Shown here: positions 41,943 to 63,904 of the stretch, piece by piece
How positions within the stretch are numbered: position 1 is the stretch's first letter
How the letters are laid out: every line of letters begins with the position of its first letter
Source of the DNA: Amoebidium appalachense
Taxonomy: Eukaryota > Ichthyosporea
Length of the DNA stretch: 64,000 nucleotides
Direction of reading: 5' to 3'
Assembly: GCA_963693365.1 (NCBI GenBank)
Contig: CAVNZM010000016.1
Span: 3,658,001 to 3,722,000 of the forward strand
Program-made: the position numbers and the translations under genes
Notes under the pieces: generated by a model
What the model was told of the DNA's origin: nothing
Seen by the model: the letters and a program-made list of their open reading frames with translations, nothing else
Databases searched by the model: none

Positions 41943-44144
41943 GTGCTATCAAGCTTCTATATTAAATGTCTTTAAATGGTGTATAAAGGGCCGCGCCCTT
42001 ACATAGCATCAGAGCTAATAGAAAAACTATTCAAAAACAAACAAACATGTTTACTCTTCGTCCACGCATGCGAATGTCGTGTTTCTACAGCCAAACCTCA
42101 ATTTTTGTCTTGTGGACGAATTTCGTGATGGATGTGGCCAGAAACCTTGTAAATGCCGTCATGAAGTTGCTACTATTTCCTCCTGCAAGAGTTAAATGTC
42201 TGAAGCGACCTGCACGAAACCCCGTGAGAAAGAGTACCTCGGTGCGCCCTACCCCAAGCCAAATCAAACCAAGAACCAGGCGATCTTTTAGGTATGTCTT
42301 GAAAAAAACCGAGGAATAGCTTCACTGTTCAGAAAAACACGAAGTCGAACTTCAAAAGTTTGGAGACTGATTCTGAGTCAGCGTGCACGCCGAGTGAGCT
42401 CGAGTCCGGGCACGGCCCTATGAACACACGGCCTTGGCGCAGAACGTCACTCGCGAGCCACTTTACAGATTTGGATGGTCCGATCGTGTCCCTGTGTGGT
42501 ACTGTATGTACAAAATAATAGGGGAGTGCCTGCACATGTAGACGATGTTACCCAAAAAGCACACGATGTTACATATGAAGCAAAAAATAGCATGTGTACG
42601 AACACAATAAGATTTCGAAGGGGAGAGAGAGGGAACAGTCACGCGTACGGGTGGATTTCAAAGTGCCTTCTGACTATTCCTATGATATCGTGGTGCTCTG
42701 TTACAAGACGTGACTTGTGCACTGCTGGACAACGAAAATAAGAAGCCCTTACAGTTGTTTATTAGGTGTAATAACCACAGGTTTGTGGCAACACTTTCTG
42801 TAGTACTAGACTGGGTCACAACATTGCCTGCCGTGCACACACTACCTCCCGAGTGCACTACGTGGAGCATCAAGACAGATGCTTTTACTTAATCTCTCAT
42901 ACTGCGCAGTATCAGCACACCGCTCAGTACGTTATAGCGTTAGGGACAGAAGACAAGAAGCAAAAGCAGCCGAAGAAAAGGCAAACGTTTACTGTCAGCA
43001 AGCTCAGGCAAAAAGCGCTCATTAGGAAAACGCACTCATTAGTAAAGAGATTGGAGAGGATGCCACCCAAGACACAAATAGTGTGACTCAGACCTCGCCA
43101 ACCAGCATGAGCAGCTTTGACCCACACACAGTATAGTGCTGATTTTGCAACCCAACAGCAAAGCCGTCTCGACCTGGCTAGTATCCGGGAGGCAGATCTA
43201 GGCTATGCGGGTGGGTAAGGAGGAGGAGCTGCCACCCTTCGCGGCCAGCTGTAACTAAATGTGTATGTATACAATACTATGTATGCATGTTTCATTGCAC
43301 GGACTTTTTTGTTATTTATTGTTTTTCGGTTAGTGTGCCCTACAACTTCGCCTTGTTTCTTTCTGTGTTTCGAACTGAGTAAAGAAGAAACTCTATGCAT
43401 GATTCGGACCATCCGAATCTGAAATTGATGACGTAGCTCCAATAGCTGGCGCCAAGGCCGTGTGTTCAGAGGGCCGTGGTCCGGGAGGGCGGGATGACGG
43501 TGCGCCAACCCAGTGCACAGTTTGCTAATAGATTTTGTTTTTATTACCAAATAAAGCTAATCTTAGATTTAGGTTAACATGATTGGCTTGTAGCGCACCA
43601 TACATTTAACCATTTATGGTCGTAAAACGCATATATTTATTCGATACGAAGTCTCTTCGGCGCTGGTAGTGCTCGTGAGCCTGAATTTGCAAATCCGCGG
43701 GGCCTTCGAAGGTCTAGACCGATGGCGAAAGAGAACGGGAGAAACTTGAAGGAAGGAAGAGGAAACTCTCTCAGAAGAGAAGGAGGGGGGGGGGGGGGGG
43801 GGGGGGAAGAGGGGGGGAAGGGGCGCACACAGAGAGAACTCCGGCGAAAAGAGGGGCCCCGGCAGGGGAGAGGGGGGAGGGAGGAGGGAGGGTGGGGGTT
43901 GAGCTGGGAGAGAATTCGAAGGGAACAGAAAGAGAGAGAAAGAGAATGAGAGAGAGAGAGAGAGAGGGGGGGGGGGGGGGGGAGGGGGGGGGGGGGGGGG
44001 GGGGGAGGGATGGATGGATGAAGGGAGGGAGGGAGGGAGTGAGGGAGGGAGGGAGGGAGGGAGGGAGGGAGGGAGGGAGGGAGGGAGGGAGGGAGAGAGG
44101 GATGGAGGGAGGCGGTAGAAAGAGAGGAGAGAGAGAGAGGTGGT

Positions 44145-44183
<39 letters not shown>

Positions 44184-44554
44184 GGAGTGGGGAGAGAGAG
44201 AGAGAGAGAGAGAGAGAGCGAAAAATAACGAGAAATGAAAAGAAGCTGGCAGCTGCACAGAGAGCAGTCCGGGGAGTGAGGGGGGGGTGAGCGCTCGAGG
44301 GCCGGCTCGAGGGAGGAGGGAGGGACATAGATCTAACGACAAAACTCAAAGCGAACGAGAGGGGGCGATATATAAAGATTATGCCTTTTAATCAATAGTG
44401 ACACAGGAAAGGCCGAAGGGGGCGGGGGCACTATTTTAAATGAAAGGGAGAAAGAAGGGTCTGGGGGGAGGGGGGAGAGTGAGGCCAGGGGGGATCCGGA
44501 GGGGGGGACGAGGGGGGGAGGGTGTGTGTGGGGGGGGGGTGGGGGGGGTGGGGT

Positions 44555-44585
<31 letters not shown>

Positions 44586-44716
44586 AGTTATAGCACACTA
44601 CCTTACGGTCACTACTCGTCTGCGCACAACTGTGTGACACGGTGAGAAAGGTCTGCTCTATGCGTACGGTTAGCCGGAATAACAGCACGGCCAGCTAGTA
44701 CATGTACAACTACTGA
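41943..44716. other. Intergenic DNA upstream of panB
   Basis: An inverted pair of about 85-bp segments lies at 42406-42488 and 43400-43485, sharing TGAACACACGGCCTTGGCGC. ORFs of 90 codons (42047-42319, plus) and 77 codons (42853-43086, plus) are basic near their C-termini but match nothing I know. G/GA-rich DNA fills 43785-44215 and 44460-44585. The palindrome-like AAGGGCCGCGCCCTT lies at 41987-42001 near the panB start. Confidence 0.45.
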
Positions 44717-44790
44717 TGACGTCATGGATGACGTTTATTGTTCGCCCCTAGCCAATCAAATCGCTTTGCCATTTCCGCCCAATAAAACTC
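44717..44790. promoter_or_regulatory. CRE palindrome plus CCAAT motifs
   Basis: TGACGTCA lies at 44717-44724, followed by a second TGACG at 44729, CCAAT at 44752-44756 and CCCAATAAAA near 44780. This arrangement resembles a promoter. Which gene it would serve is unclear, because the TBC gene's first certain exon starts about 3.2 kb downstream. Confidence 0.3.
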
Positions 44791-45026
44791 CCTCAGAAAA
44801 GGGAGGGGAATCTCAGAGGAAAAGTAAGAAGAGAACAATGAGGATAAAGTTTATGCATTACATTTTTCACTCTGGCTGGCTTTTTTTCTTTTCTTTCTTC
44901 CTGTTCCTTTCCATTTACAGGCCTATGTAGCCACAACTTATCAACCGGCCACCGCGCCCGGCGCCTGGGCGCCTGCAAGCGAATGATTGGCTAAGGGGAC
45001 ATCAGCCTGCATTCCAACGGTAACAA

Positions 45027-45515
45027 CTACTTTCGATGATAAAAAAGAGGCGAACCAAACAGACAGAAAGAAGTCACAACCTTTGCAGAATCATGTTCAT
45101 GTTGATGAGCAGAACGACTGTTGTGAATAGAACTACTTTTACCTAACTGCATACATCTTAGGCTGCACTTCATATTATCGGCCTTGCTACACTCTTTACA
45201 TCGACAGAAGGACAACCCTGTGGTGATGGTTTCAAAAGGCTCCTCATTGTCGTTGTTGCAGATGAAATAATAATCACACCTACTATTCTGGTGGTTTCTT
45301 AGTGTTTTCCACGGTTCTAGTTGTAAGCTCAAGGTAGCTTCGTACGCGGGTCTGTTACCTAATGCTTTGACGAAACTACTTCTGGCCCGGGTGTCTGGCA
45401 CAATGAACGCGTTCAACCGGTTGAAGGCTCCTGAAAATGGTGAGCGGTTGAACATTGTATGGTGTTTGCGGATCGTGCTTTGATTCAAACAACATGGCGT
45501 GTTCTTGTGTAACAC
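45027..45515 (-). CDS. Unrecognised 162-codon ORF
   Basis: This ORF lies in unique, non-repetitive DNA, starts at an ATG at 45515 and has a stop at 45027. The product is Ser-, Asn- and Cys-containing, with a CRCKECSKADNMKC stretch that could bind metal, and no transmembrane segment or signal peptide. I recognise no family. About one open frame of this length is expected by chance in the unique part of such a window, so it may not be a gene. Confidence 0.2.
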   Translation of the reverse strand: MLHKNTPCCLNQSTIRKHHTMFNRSPFSGAFNRLNAFIVPDTRARSSFVKALGNRPAYEATLSLQLEPWKTLRNHQNSRCDYYFICNNDNEEPFETITTGLSFCRCKECSKADNMKCSLRCMQLGKSSSIHNSRSAHQHEHDSAKVVTSFCLFGSPLFYHRK

Positions 45516-46154
45516 GTCAGCGCCTCCTGTAAATGCTTCTTTGTTGGATCATGTGGCAGCAGAAGGTTGCCAGATTTATATTTTGACGTTTTCCTACATT
45601 TGGTTGAGGCGCAAATGCACTTCCTGAGCTACGTTTGTTGCGAGAGGGTGGGGAGGAAAGGGAGTGGGGGTTGGGTGATGCCGGGGTAATTTGGGCGGTT
45701 GGGGGTATGGTCGTCACCCGTTATAACACTTCTAAGGTTGCAGCAGTATGCTATAAACGGGAGAGGCGGGGGGGGTGGGGGGAGGGAGGGGGAGGGGCGG
45801 AGGGGAGGACCGAGTGGTGTGGGAGCAAGGGGAGCTGGAGGTGGAGGGGGGCGTGGTGGGGTGTGGGTGGGGAAGGGGAGGCGATGATTGGCAGAGATGC
45901 TCTACCTAGGAAACCGGCTACAAGGAGGCTTTCGTTGTTACTGTTTTTTTGCTTGCTTGGGGCAGCAAGTACGTGAAGGTGGGAAGAGAATGGGGTATAG
46001 GCTGTGTGTTGGGTAAGAAGGTAGGCAGGTTTGGTTGGTGGGTAGGGGATGGGACTCGATACCCGGGCCCCCAGTTCTGTTCCTGATTTCTAGTTTACGA
46101 ACTCTTGGAAAAGGAATACGGAGATAGAGGGACAGGGGGGAGAGAAGGGTGTGT

Positions 46155-46219
<65 letters not shown>

Positions 46220-46841
46220 AGAAGGGAGGTAAGGAGTTTTCCAAAAGAGACCTCCCCCTTTTTTTTTTTTTTTTCCCCCCTTAAAGGAACGCTGTTGTGA
46301 TGGACATTCTCGTTGCTTTTCGGCTGACCAAAAGACCCGTTCTTCAGGCGTGGGGGGACCAAGGAGGAACAACTCCACACCTGATGTAAGCAAGGCAGCC
46401 CCTTTATTAACTCCCTATATAGATGCTACACCTGGCTATATGCGTAATTGATATCGTTGTTGCTATGTTCGCGGTTGCTTGCACATCCCTTGCGCCATCT
46501 CCTGCTCGTGAATGTGCCTTTTATACCTTACTCTATGCAAGCTTCATAGTTGGTGTGTGCCCTCACAGTGAGATCTGCAGCCTGATCTACTTGTCTGAGC
46601 AGTTTGGCACGTAGGCTTGATCGAGATCGGGAACATAATCCCTGAATCTCGAAGAGAAGAACTTCTCTTTAACTCCGCCTCCCCCCTTCCCCCCCCCCCC
46701 CCCCCCCCCCCCTCCCCCTCTCCCTCCCAACCCCCCACCCCTATCCCCTGCTAAATATTGCTGACAGGTTCATGTGCTCATGTTTGGATTTTGGTTCGTA
46801 TGCTTTTTTTTGTTCTTTATTTTCAACAGTTACCTCCATTA

Positions 46842-46885
<44 letters not shown>

Positions 46886-47063
46886 ACACACACACACATA
46901 CACACGGGGGTTCTGCTTTCTGCTGTTACCACCAAAAGGTCGTGGCTCGAGCAGCATTTCTAACTTCTCATGGAATTAAGTTTCGTGTTGTATTTTATTT
47001 TTATATTTTTATTTTTTTTATTTTTTTGGGGGGGGGGGGGGGAAACCAGCCAAGCAGCCTCCC

Positions 47064-47096
<33 letters not shown>

Positions 47097-47414
47097 TTCA
47101 CCCCTTTACACATACACACATCCCCTTCCGTCTCCCCATCACACCTCCCCCTCCCCCCTTCCACCCGCGCCCGCCCCCCTCCCCCAATATCTGCAATTCT
47201 TTCCCAAATCTTTTGCTCATTTCCAACCTCTGCCATACACCGGATGTGGCTTTTTTCCTCACCCATCAACCTACCCGTTCTCCCTTCTACCGCCCCTCCC
47301 CACAACCTCCTCCCAGCCCCACCTCCCCGGCCCTCCTCCACAAAACCATCTATGGCACCCATTGTTAATGCTCGTGTTTTTTTTTTGTTTTTTTTTTTGG
47401 GTGATTTCTAATCC

Positions 47415-47452
<38 letters not shown>

Positions 47453-47967
47453 CCATCGCCGCCCCCCTGGGCCCTCGCCCCATGCGTGATCGTTTCCTGC
47501 TCTCACTGCCGTCTCCCCCCTCTCCAACCCCCCCCCCCCCCCCCCACCTCCCCCCTCCCCCCCCTAAAAACACACATGCATGCACACATACACACACACA
47601 CGGTTAGCGTTTGAACCTCCTCTTCCCCCCCCCCTCCCCCCCTCCCCCCGCCGACCCCCCCCCCACATACACATACACATACACACGGTTGGCATTTGAA
47701 CCCCCCCCCCCCCCCCCCCCTCACCCACCTCTTCCCTTACCCCGGCCACACACACACACACACAAAGGTGTACACACACGCACATGCACACATGTCCTCC
47801 CCCCTCCCCCCCCCCCCCCCCCCCCCCCCCCCACACACACATGCACACATGTCCTCCCCCCCACTCCCCCCTCCCCTCTCCCCCCCCCACACACACACAC
47901 CACCACCATCATCACCACCACCTGCCTGGCTGCAGCTTCTGCCATCCATCTCATATTCATATCACAG
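45516..47967. other. Intergenic or 5' region before the TBC gene
   Basis: G-rich DNA lies at 45765-45880, a 49-nt G-run at 46169-46218, T-rich DNA at 46258-46275, C-runs at 46690-46712, 46844-46883, 47067-47096 and 47420-47450, and C/CA-rich DNA to 47930. The 46380-46660 part is unique but gives no supported exon. Non-coding or short coding 5' exons of the TBC gene could hide here. Confidence 0.4.
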
Positions 47968-56759
<8,792 letters not shown>

Positions 56760-56761
56760 AG

Positions 56762-56802
<41 letters not shown>

Positions 56803-57950
56803 CCTCCCCCCTCCCCAAGGGCCTTCGGTAAAAAGCCTGAGAGACAACCCCCCCCCCCCCCTCCTTTCTCCCCCTTCATACGCCAAATTCTCAACTCTAT
56901 AGAGCCCCTCCCCCCCCCCCCCCCCCCCCCCCACCACCACCACCACCACCACCACCACCACCACCACCATTTTCTTGGAGGGATTCCACGTTTGAGGTCA
57001 TAGTGTGGTTTCGTCTGTGTTTATCTCCCTGTCTCCGTTTTTTTTTTTTGTTTTTGTTTTTTTTTCCCGTGTGTGTATGGTACTACATGGTGGGTCCCCG
57101 TCTCGTCCTCTCAGCTAAAGGCCCAGTGCTGCTGCAATATAGCTGCGATATAGTTTGCTATGTGATGTGCTTATTGCGCGAATGGTTATGACCGGTAGAT
57201 GCGATGTTAACACTTGTGACTTGCAGAACACAGTACAGTGACAGGCACACCGACATGGATCTATTCATTCACTCGCATTTTAGTGATCACCTTTGGGCCG
57301 GGTTGGACGCTCAACAGATAGACTCGGGTGCCGTTGACCTATTATGAATGTCGGTACATTTTGTGTCTGTGTATGTGTGTGTTTGGAACTGGTGGGATGC
57401 GAGTTACTATCCTTCCGAGAGTTCAGATTCTTTGCTTATTTTCCGTTTTGCTTTTTGTTTTGTTTGTTTATTTGTTTTACACCCGCTCGTCTATGACTAT
57501 GTCCGGCTCTATCAACGTCTGGAAAAGAGGGTCAATGTATAGGGGCGAAAAAAGCGATAGTGGTTGCTTTCTGTGACGTCGAAACCCCCTTCGGATTATT
57601 TAATTCATGTGGTGAAATGCCAGCATACTATTAGGCCTTAACTAGTTGTGCATATGTAAAAAATACACGCGCGAATGTCTTGGAACTTGCTACCGGGAAA
57701 TCGATTGACTGGTTATTTTCCTTCGTAGAAGTGAGCCTCGGCATTGATCACCCATATATCCCACCTGGCATTCATAACCGGATCTTCTTATGAAGGGTAC
57801 CTGCTTATATTTAATGAAATACTATCCATTCTGGAAATGGACAATGTACTAGCGAAAAATGAAGGTTGCATTGCATATCCCACGACGATATGTTTTGCGT
57901 AAAAGCAGATTAACAGAGCAATTTAAAGGTTCTTATCATGCATGCCTGGA
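56760..57950. other. 3' flank of the TBC gene
   Basis: C-runs lie at 56761-56799 and 56909-56931, (CCA)n at 56931-56969 and T-rich DNA at 57038-57065. Beyond that is unique DNA with no supported gene. Confidence 0.45.
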
Positions 57951-59799
57951 CGTCTACCCACGGTGTAAAAAATAAAAGAAAATAAAAAATAGTAAAAACA
58001 TAAACACTTGCAACAGGCCACGAAGATTGAATACTCCCGCCCCCCCCACCCCACCCCACCCCCGGAGTCCGGCCGGACACACCCATGTTGCACGCGTACG
58101 TACGCACAAATTTCCACCATGAAAATACCATGATCCCCCCAAACTGGTATTTTTGTGCATGCTGGCTCGAATGGATTTACTATATAAATGACCACTTCAA
58201 CGGCGATGTTTCGAATTCCATTGGCAACGTTCTTGAAAAATGCTGTTATCACGTGCTAACTACTTATTGTGACCGTTTATGTTACTAATATCAATGCGTA
58301 CAAAGTGCTTTGGGTGATAATAATCAGTCATCCTTACGGATTCATTTTGAACTTCTGACGAGATGGACACGAGATATCGATCGAGTGTGCCAGAGTCATT
58401 CTGTCCCACAATCAAACACCCCACTATACCGGGCAAGAGACGGTGTTTTGAGCTTTTGACCAAGTCGGGTGACCAGCCCGTTTGGATGTTTGCACTGGAA
58501 TCGTGGTGCAGGCAGTCTAGGACCATTAGGACCTTGATATGGTGGTCAAATGATGGTCGCCTACATTACTTTGCAGAAGTGTTTACAAGATCTAGGAGCA
58601 CAGGTTTCCTGCTGAATCTTAGCCCATGCCCATATCATAAACAAGATACCCTGGGCAAAGTGTGTACATATAGTTAGCCTGTTGTTATAGGTGTGTTAGT
58701 TTAGCTACTAGCATCGTAGCACCCTAGCTAGAGTACTGTCGGTGCTGGGTGGAAGATGGTAGTTCCCCCTGAGAGCCCCTAGGGGTACCTCCGAAAACAA
58801 AACGGGATAATAAAAAAAACCCATATCATAAACAATAACAATATCATCCATGCACACTGTTGCATGTATCTACAAGCAACACTTAAAACAAGCCGACTAC
58901 TATCAAATTCCTGATCAAATGAATCAAAAAGAAAAACAATAACAACAGCTGTGAAAGCACTGGCCTACGGAGGTATATGATTGGTCTCACGCGCCTGTGA
59001 ATTTATTTTCTGCACAACCACCATTTATGGTGCACCGGTGCACGTAGCTACGCATTGCTGTTATGATTTCAACGTTAATCGTTTTTCTGACCCCCCCAGC
59101 CTCAGAGGCCATATCCAACCCCCGCCCCCTCCCCACTTCCTCCTCCCCCCTCCCCCCCCCCCTCCCCCCCCCCCCCACCCCTCCTCCTCCCCGCTGGAAA
59201 GAAAGAATATCTTCCTCAAACTTCTTTTGACTCAAACAATTTCCGAGTTCCCATAAGAGTTTGGATTTATGGCATAGTACATAAATAACTGGTTCAATAG
59301 CCAATTTGAAAGAGAGGGAAGAGCGCCCGGGGGGAGGAGGGAGGGGGGAGGGGGGAGGGGGGAGGGGGGGGGGAGGGGGGGGGGAGAGAGGGGGGGGGTA
59401 GGATTTGGGAAAGACTCGGTGACGATAAGAAAATATCTCGGAAGAATTCCAGGGGTTATGGGGTCGAAAGATTCCACGATCATAGAATACAGGATAAATG
59501 CTAACTGATGCGTTCGTGTCCTTAGTTTGGAACACTGTGTTGGGGGTGCCCGGGGGGGCGGGGGGGGGGGGGGGGGGGGGGGGGGGGGAGGGGCTCAGAC
59601 CGGAGAGAACTCGGTGACGAAAGATTTTCAGAGGAACTCGTAAAGAGGTGTCACTGAATTTGAAACACTCCACCATTCGTTGGACCAAAAAAGCTAACTT
59701 CCAGGTCCTCTGCGTATGTGTTGGCTGAGCCTCGTGTGAGTGTCTGGTTGTCAACCGTCACAGTGGCCAGGGGGTTGTGCCCCGCAGGGGCGGGACGGG

Positions 59800-59869
<70 letters not shown>

Positions 59870-60670
59870 GAAGGATTTGTGCAGCCCTGATTCTTCAGTT
59901 GTGCATGCTGAAGTGGATATGTCTTATATACACGACCACTACTTCTTGTATGACCATGTTTCGATTTCCATCGCCAACTTGAAACTTAGGTTATTGATCA
60001 ACGGTTGTTGGTTACCGTTTTCACGTGCTAACTACTTTCTATAACTGATAAAACCCTGTTGGATAGATAGAACTGTTATAGCTATAATTGTAAACCTTTC
60101 GAATCTGACGAGATCGACACGTGATATATTTGAAATCGAGTATGGTGTTCATTTTGTCCCACAATCTTGCACAACACTATGTGTGGTAACATACGGTTTG
60201 CCCAAGTCGGGTGACCGGCCCATTTGATGTTTGCAATGTAGCCTGTCGTGGTGCAGAGCAGTCGACAGTCCTCGCATTGCAGCAAGCTCCATGTGCTGGG
60301 CGATTAATGGTTACCCAAAAAAGTTGCAGGAAGGTTTAAAAGAAACACTCCGTATGCTCATTGACACTCGAAGCCCACATTATAAACATAATCAACTTGA
60401 TATTATACCATGCTGGCACAGTGTTATATGTGCCCAACAATAGCAATACTGCAAGGCTAACAAGCTGACTACTGTTACATATGGCAATTATGTTTTGTGT
60501 CTTCCGTGTGATTACATAGAACTCTTAGGTCTGGGAAGCTCCAAATATAATGGAACTTTGCGCAACCACCACGACACCTGTAAAAGCATAAATTGAGGCA
60601 TATGATTGGCCTCCGCCTGTTAATGATTCGTTATTTGCACGTGACTACCATGGATGGTGTATGTGCGCAA
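57951..60670. repeat. Diverged direct duplication of an ~0.85-kb segment
   Basis: Anchors occur in the same order and orientation in both copies: GTGCATGCTG at 58156 and 59902, TGTCCCACAATC at 58399 and 60154, GTCGGGTGACC at 58465 and 60208, and TATGATTGG at 58976 and 60601. The copies are separated by G-rich DNA, including a 67-nt G-run at 59802-59868. On the minus strand both stay open over about 60 codons with similar residues (CLIVGQND and CKIVGQNE, then VSISS). No gene call is made. Confidence 0.55.
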
Positions 60671-60788
60671 GGGAGTCTAGGGCCCTTTCAGAAGGCTGCT
60701 AGGTTCTCGCTTAACCTCCCCTACCCCCCTGCCCACCTTGGATCCCCCCCCCCCCCCCCAAAAAAAAAAACAACAGATTATTCTATCC

Positions 60789-60833
<45 letters not shown>

Positions 60834-60884
60834 ACACACACCTTTTTTTTTTTTTTTTTTTTTTTTTTAGAAAAAAAAAAAAAA

Positions 60885-60921
<37 letters not shown>

Positions 60922-61318
60922 CCTCTAAGCCTGGTTACCGATCAATTTAGTAAATGACTAGATTGGTGATGGAGATTAAGGAGTTTTGTGGCGAGCGGGA
61001 AGAAGGGGGGTTGGGGGGTATGGAAGGTTTATGACGTTGGCGATGGTTTGTATCGGGCTTTTGTGAGCTCCGTATTCTTGAGGAAATGAGGGTGAGGGCA
61101 GGGAGGGATGGAGCCCCCCCCACCAGCATAGTGGATATTCGATTGTGTCTGTTTTGCGGGAGTGTGTCTGCATGTCTGTGTGGGGGGGGGGGGGGGGGGG
61201 GGGGTCTGTGTCTGTGTAGGTAGGAAGGTGGGTACGGTAAATAAAAGGTGGGGGTGATGGAAGCGGAGAGAGTACGTGTGTGTATGGTGTGTGTGTGCAT
61301 GGTGGTGGTGGTGGTGGT

Positions 61319-61355
<37 letters not shown>

Positions 61356-61357
<2 letters not shown>

Positions 61358-61490
61358 GACAGCATCCTCTCATGTAACACGGGCTCTCCCCTTTTGAATC
61401 TCGTGTGTATGATAATTGCTACTCCAGCTGAGTTAGGTCTTTTGATCCGATTGAAGTTAGAAGTTAACTTACATGAGAGGATGCTGTCAA
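61356..61490. mobile_element. 135-bp element with 22-bp perfect inverted repeats
   Basis: The 22 bases at 61356-61377 (starting TTGACAGCATCC) are the exact reverse complement of 61469-61490. The 91-bp interior is unique. No target-site duplication is obvious; the left end abuts a G-run. A MITE or a stem-loop transcript are both possible. Confidence 0.55.
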
Positions 61491-62621
<1,131 letters not shown>

Positions 62622-62831
62622 CCTCTCCCTCTCTCCCAGACGGTCTCTTGTCTCTCTCAAGCCTTCATCTGTTACACCACCAAGCGATCCGATTCCCGCA
62701 TCTACCTGTGTTTCTGTTTCTCTTCTCCTCCCTTCCCTGACAGCCCCGCTCTTTCTCCGTGTGTGAAAGCAAAAAAAGAAAAGAGGAGGAGGAAGGCGGG
62801 AAGGAGGGGCCCCGGGGACTGAGGGGCGGGT

Positions 62832-62862
<31 letters not shown>

Positions 62863-63004
62863 GGGGGGAGGGGGGGGGGGGGGGGGGGAGGGGATGCAAA
62901 AAACGGGGGAAAAAATACTTCAGGACTAAGGCTATCAGTTACTGCGATAAGTCCAAAGGAAGTGCTACTTTTAGTTTTGAATTCTGCGTCGTGAAAGGGA
63001 AGTG

Positions 63005-63068
<64 letters not shown>

Positions 63069-63482
63069 GGGCGTGGTTCCCAGTTAATGTGATTACTGAC
63101 GTGGATCTAACGGAGTTTGGTTTTCTTAGAATCAGTTTACCAGTGCTCATTGCTCATTGTTCTTTTTTTAAAGATTAACTCGTGCGACACTATTTCCGGG
63201 CTTGGTTTTTTGTTTCGAATAGTTTTTATATTCAACAATTCTTGCAGATGTCTTTGATATCAGACGAGATCCCCCTCTCCCTCTCTCTCAGACGGTCTCT
63301 TGTCTCTCTCAAGCCTTCATCTGTTACACCACCAAGCGATCCGATTCCCGCATCTACCTGTGTTTCTGTTTCTCTTCTCCTCCCTTCCCTGACAGCCCCG
63401 CTCTTTCTCCGTGTGTGAAAGCAAAAAAGAAAAGAGGAGGAGGAAGGCGGGAAGGAGGGGCCCCGGGGACTGAGGGGCGTGT

Positions 63483-63531
<49 letters not shown>

Positions 63532-63904
63532 GGGGGGATGCAAAAAACGGGGGAAAAAATACTTCAGGACTAAGGCTATCAGTTACTGCGATAAGTCCAA
63601 AGGAAGTGCTACTTTTAGTTTTCAATTCTGCGTCGTGAAAGGGAAGTGTTTTTTTTTTTTCTTTTTTTTTTCTTTTTTTTTTTTTTTTTTTTGGGGGGGG
63701 GGGGCGTGGTTCCCAGTTAATGTGATTACTGACGTGGATCTAACGGAGTTTGGTTTTCTTAGAATCAGTTTACCAGTGCTCATTGCTCATTGTTCTTTTT
63801 TTAAAAATTAACTCGTGCGACACTATTTCCGGGCTTGGTTTTTTGTTTCGAATAGTTTTTATATTCAACAATTCTTGCAGATGTCTTTGATATCAGACGA
63901 GATC
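62622..63904. repeat. Recent tandem duplication, two ~640-bp copies
   Basis: Copy 1 (62622-63271) and copy 2 (63272-63904) are nearly identical apart from homopolymer lengths and a few substitutions. Each starts with a CT-rich tract ending in CAG and then ACGGTCTCTTGTC. Each contains GT plus poly-G and T-run plus G-run blocks, and ends CAGACGAGATC. One frame after the CAG (QAFICYTTKRSDSRIY) could be an exon with a CC/GTGTGT donor, but no family is recognised. Confidence 0.85.

Noticed and set aside
46330-46660. Possible solo LTR or short gene before the TBC gene
   Set aside because: The TATA-like and unique sequence is suggestive, but no matching second LTR, target duplication or domain could be found by eye.
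62639-62757. Candidate exon encoding QAFICYTTKRSDSRIY in each 640-bp copy
   Set aside because: No flanking exons in phase and no recognisable family; kept only as a note in the duplication finding.
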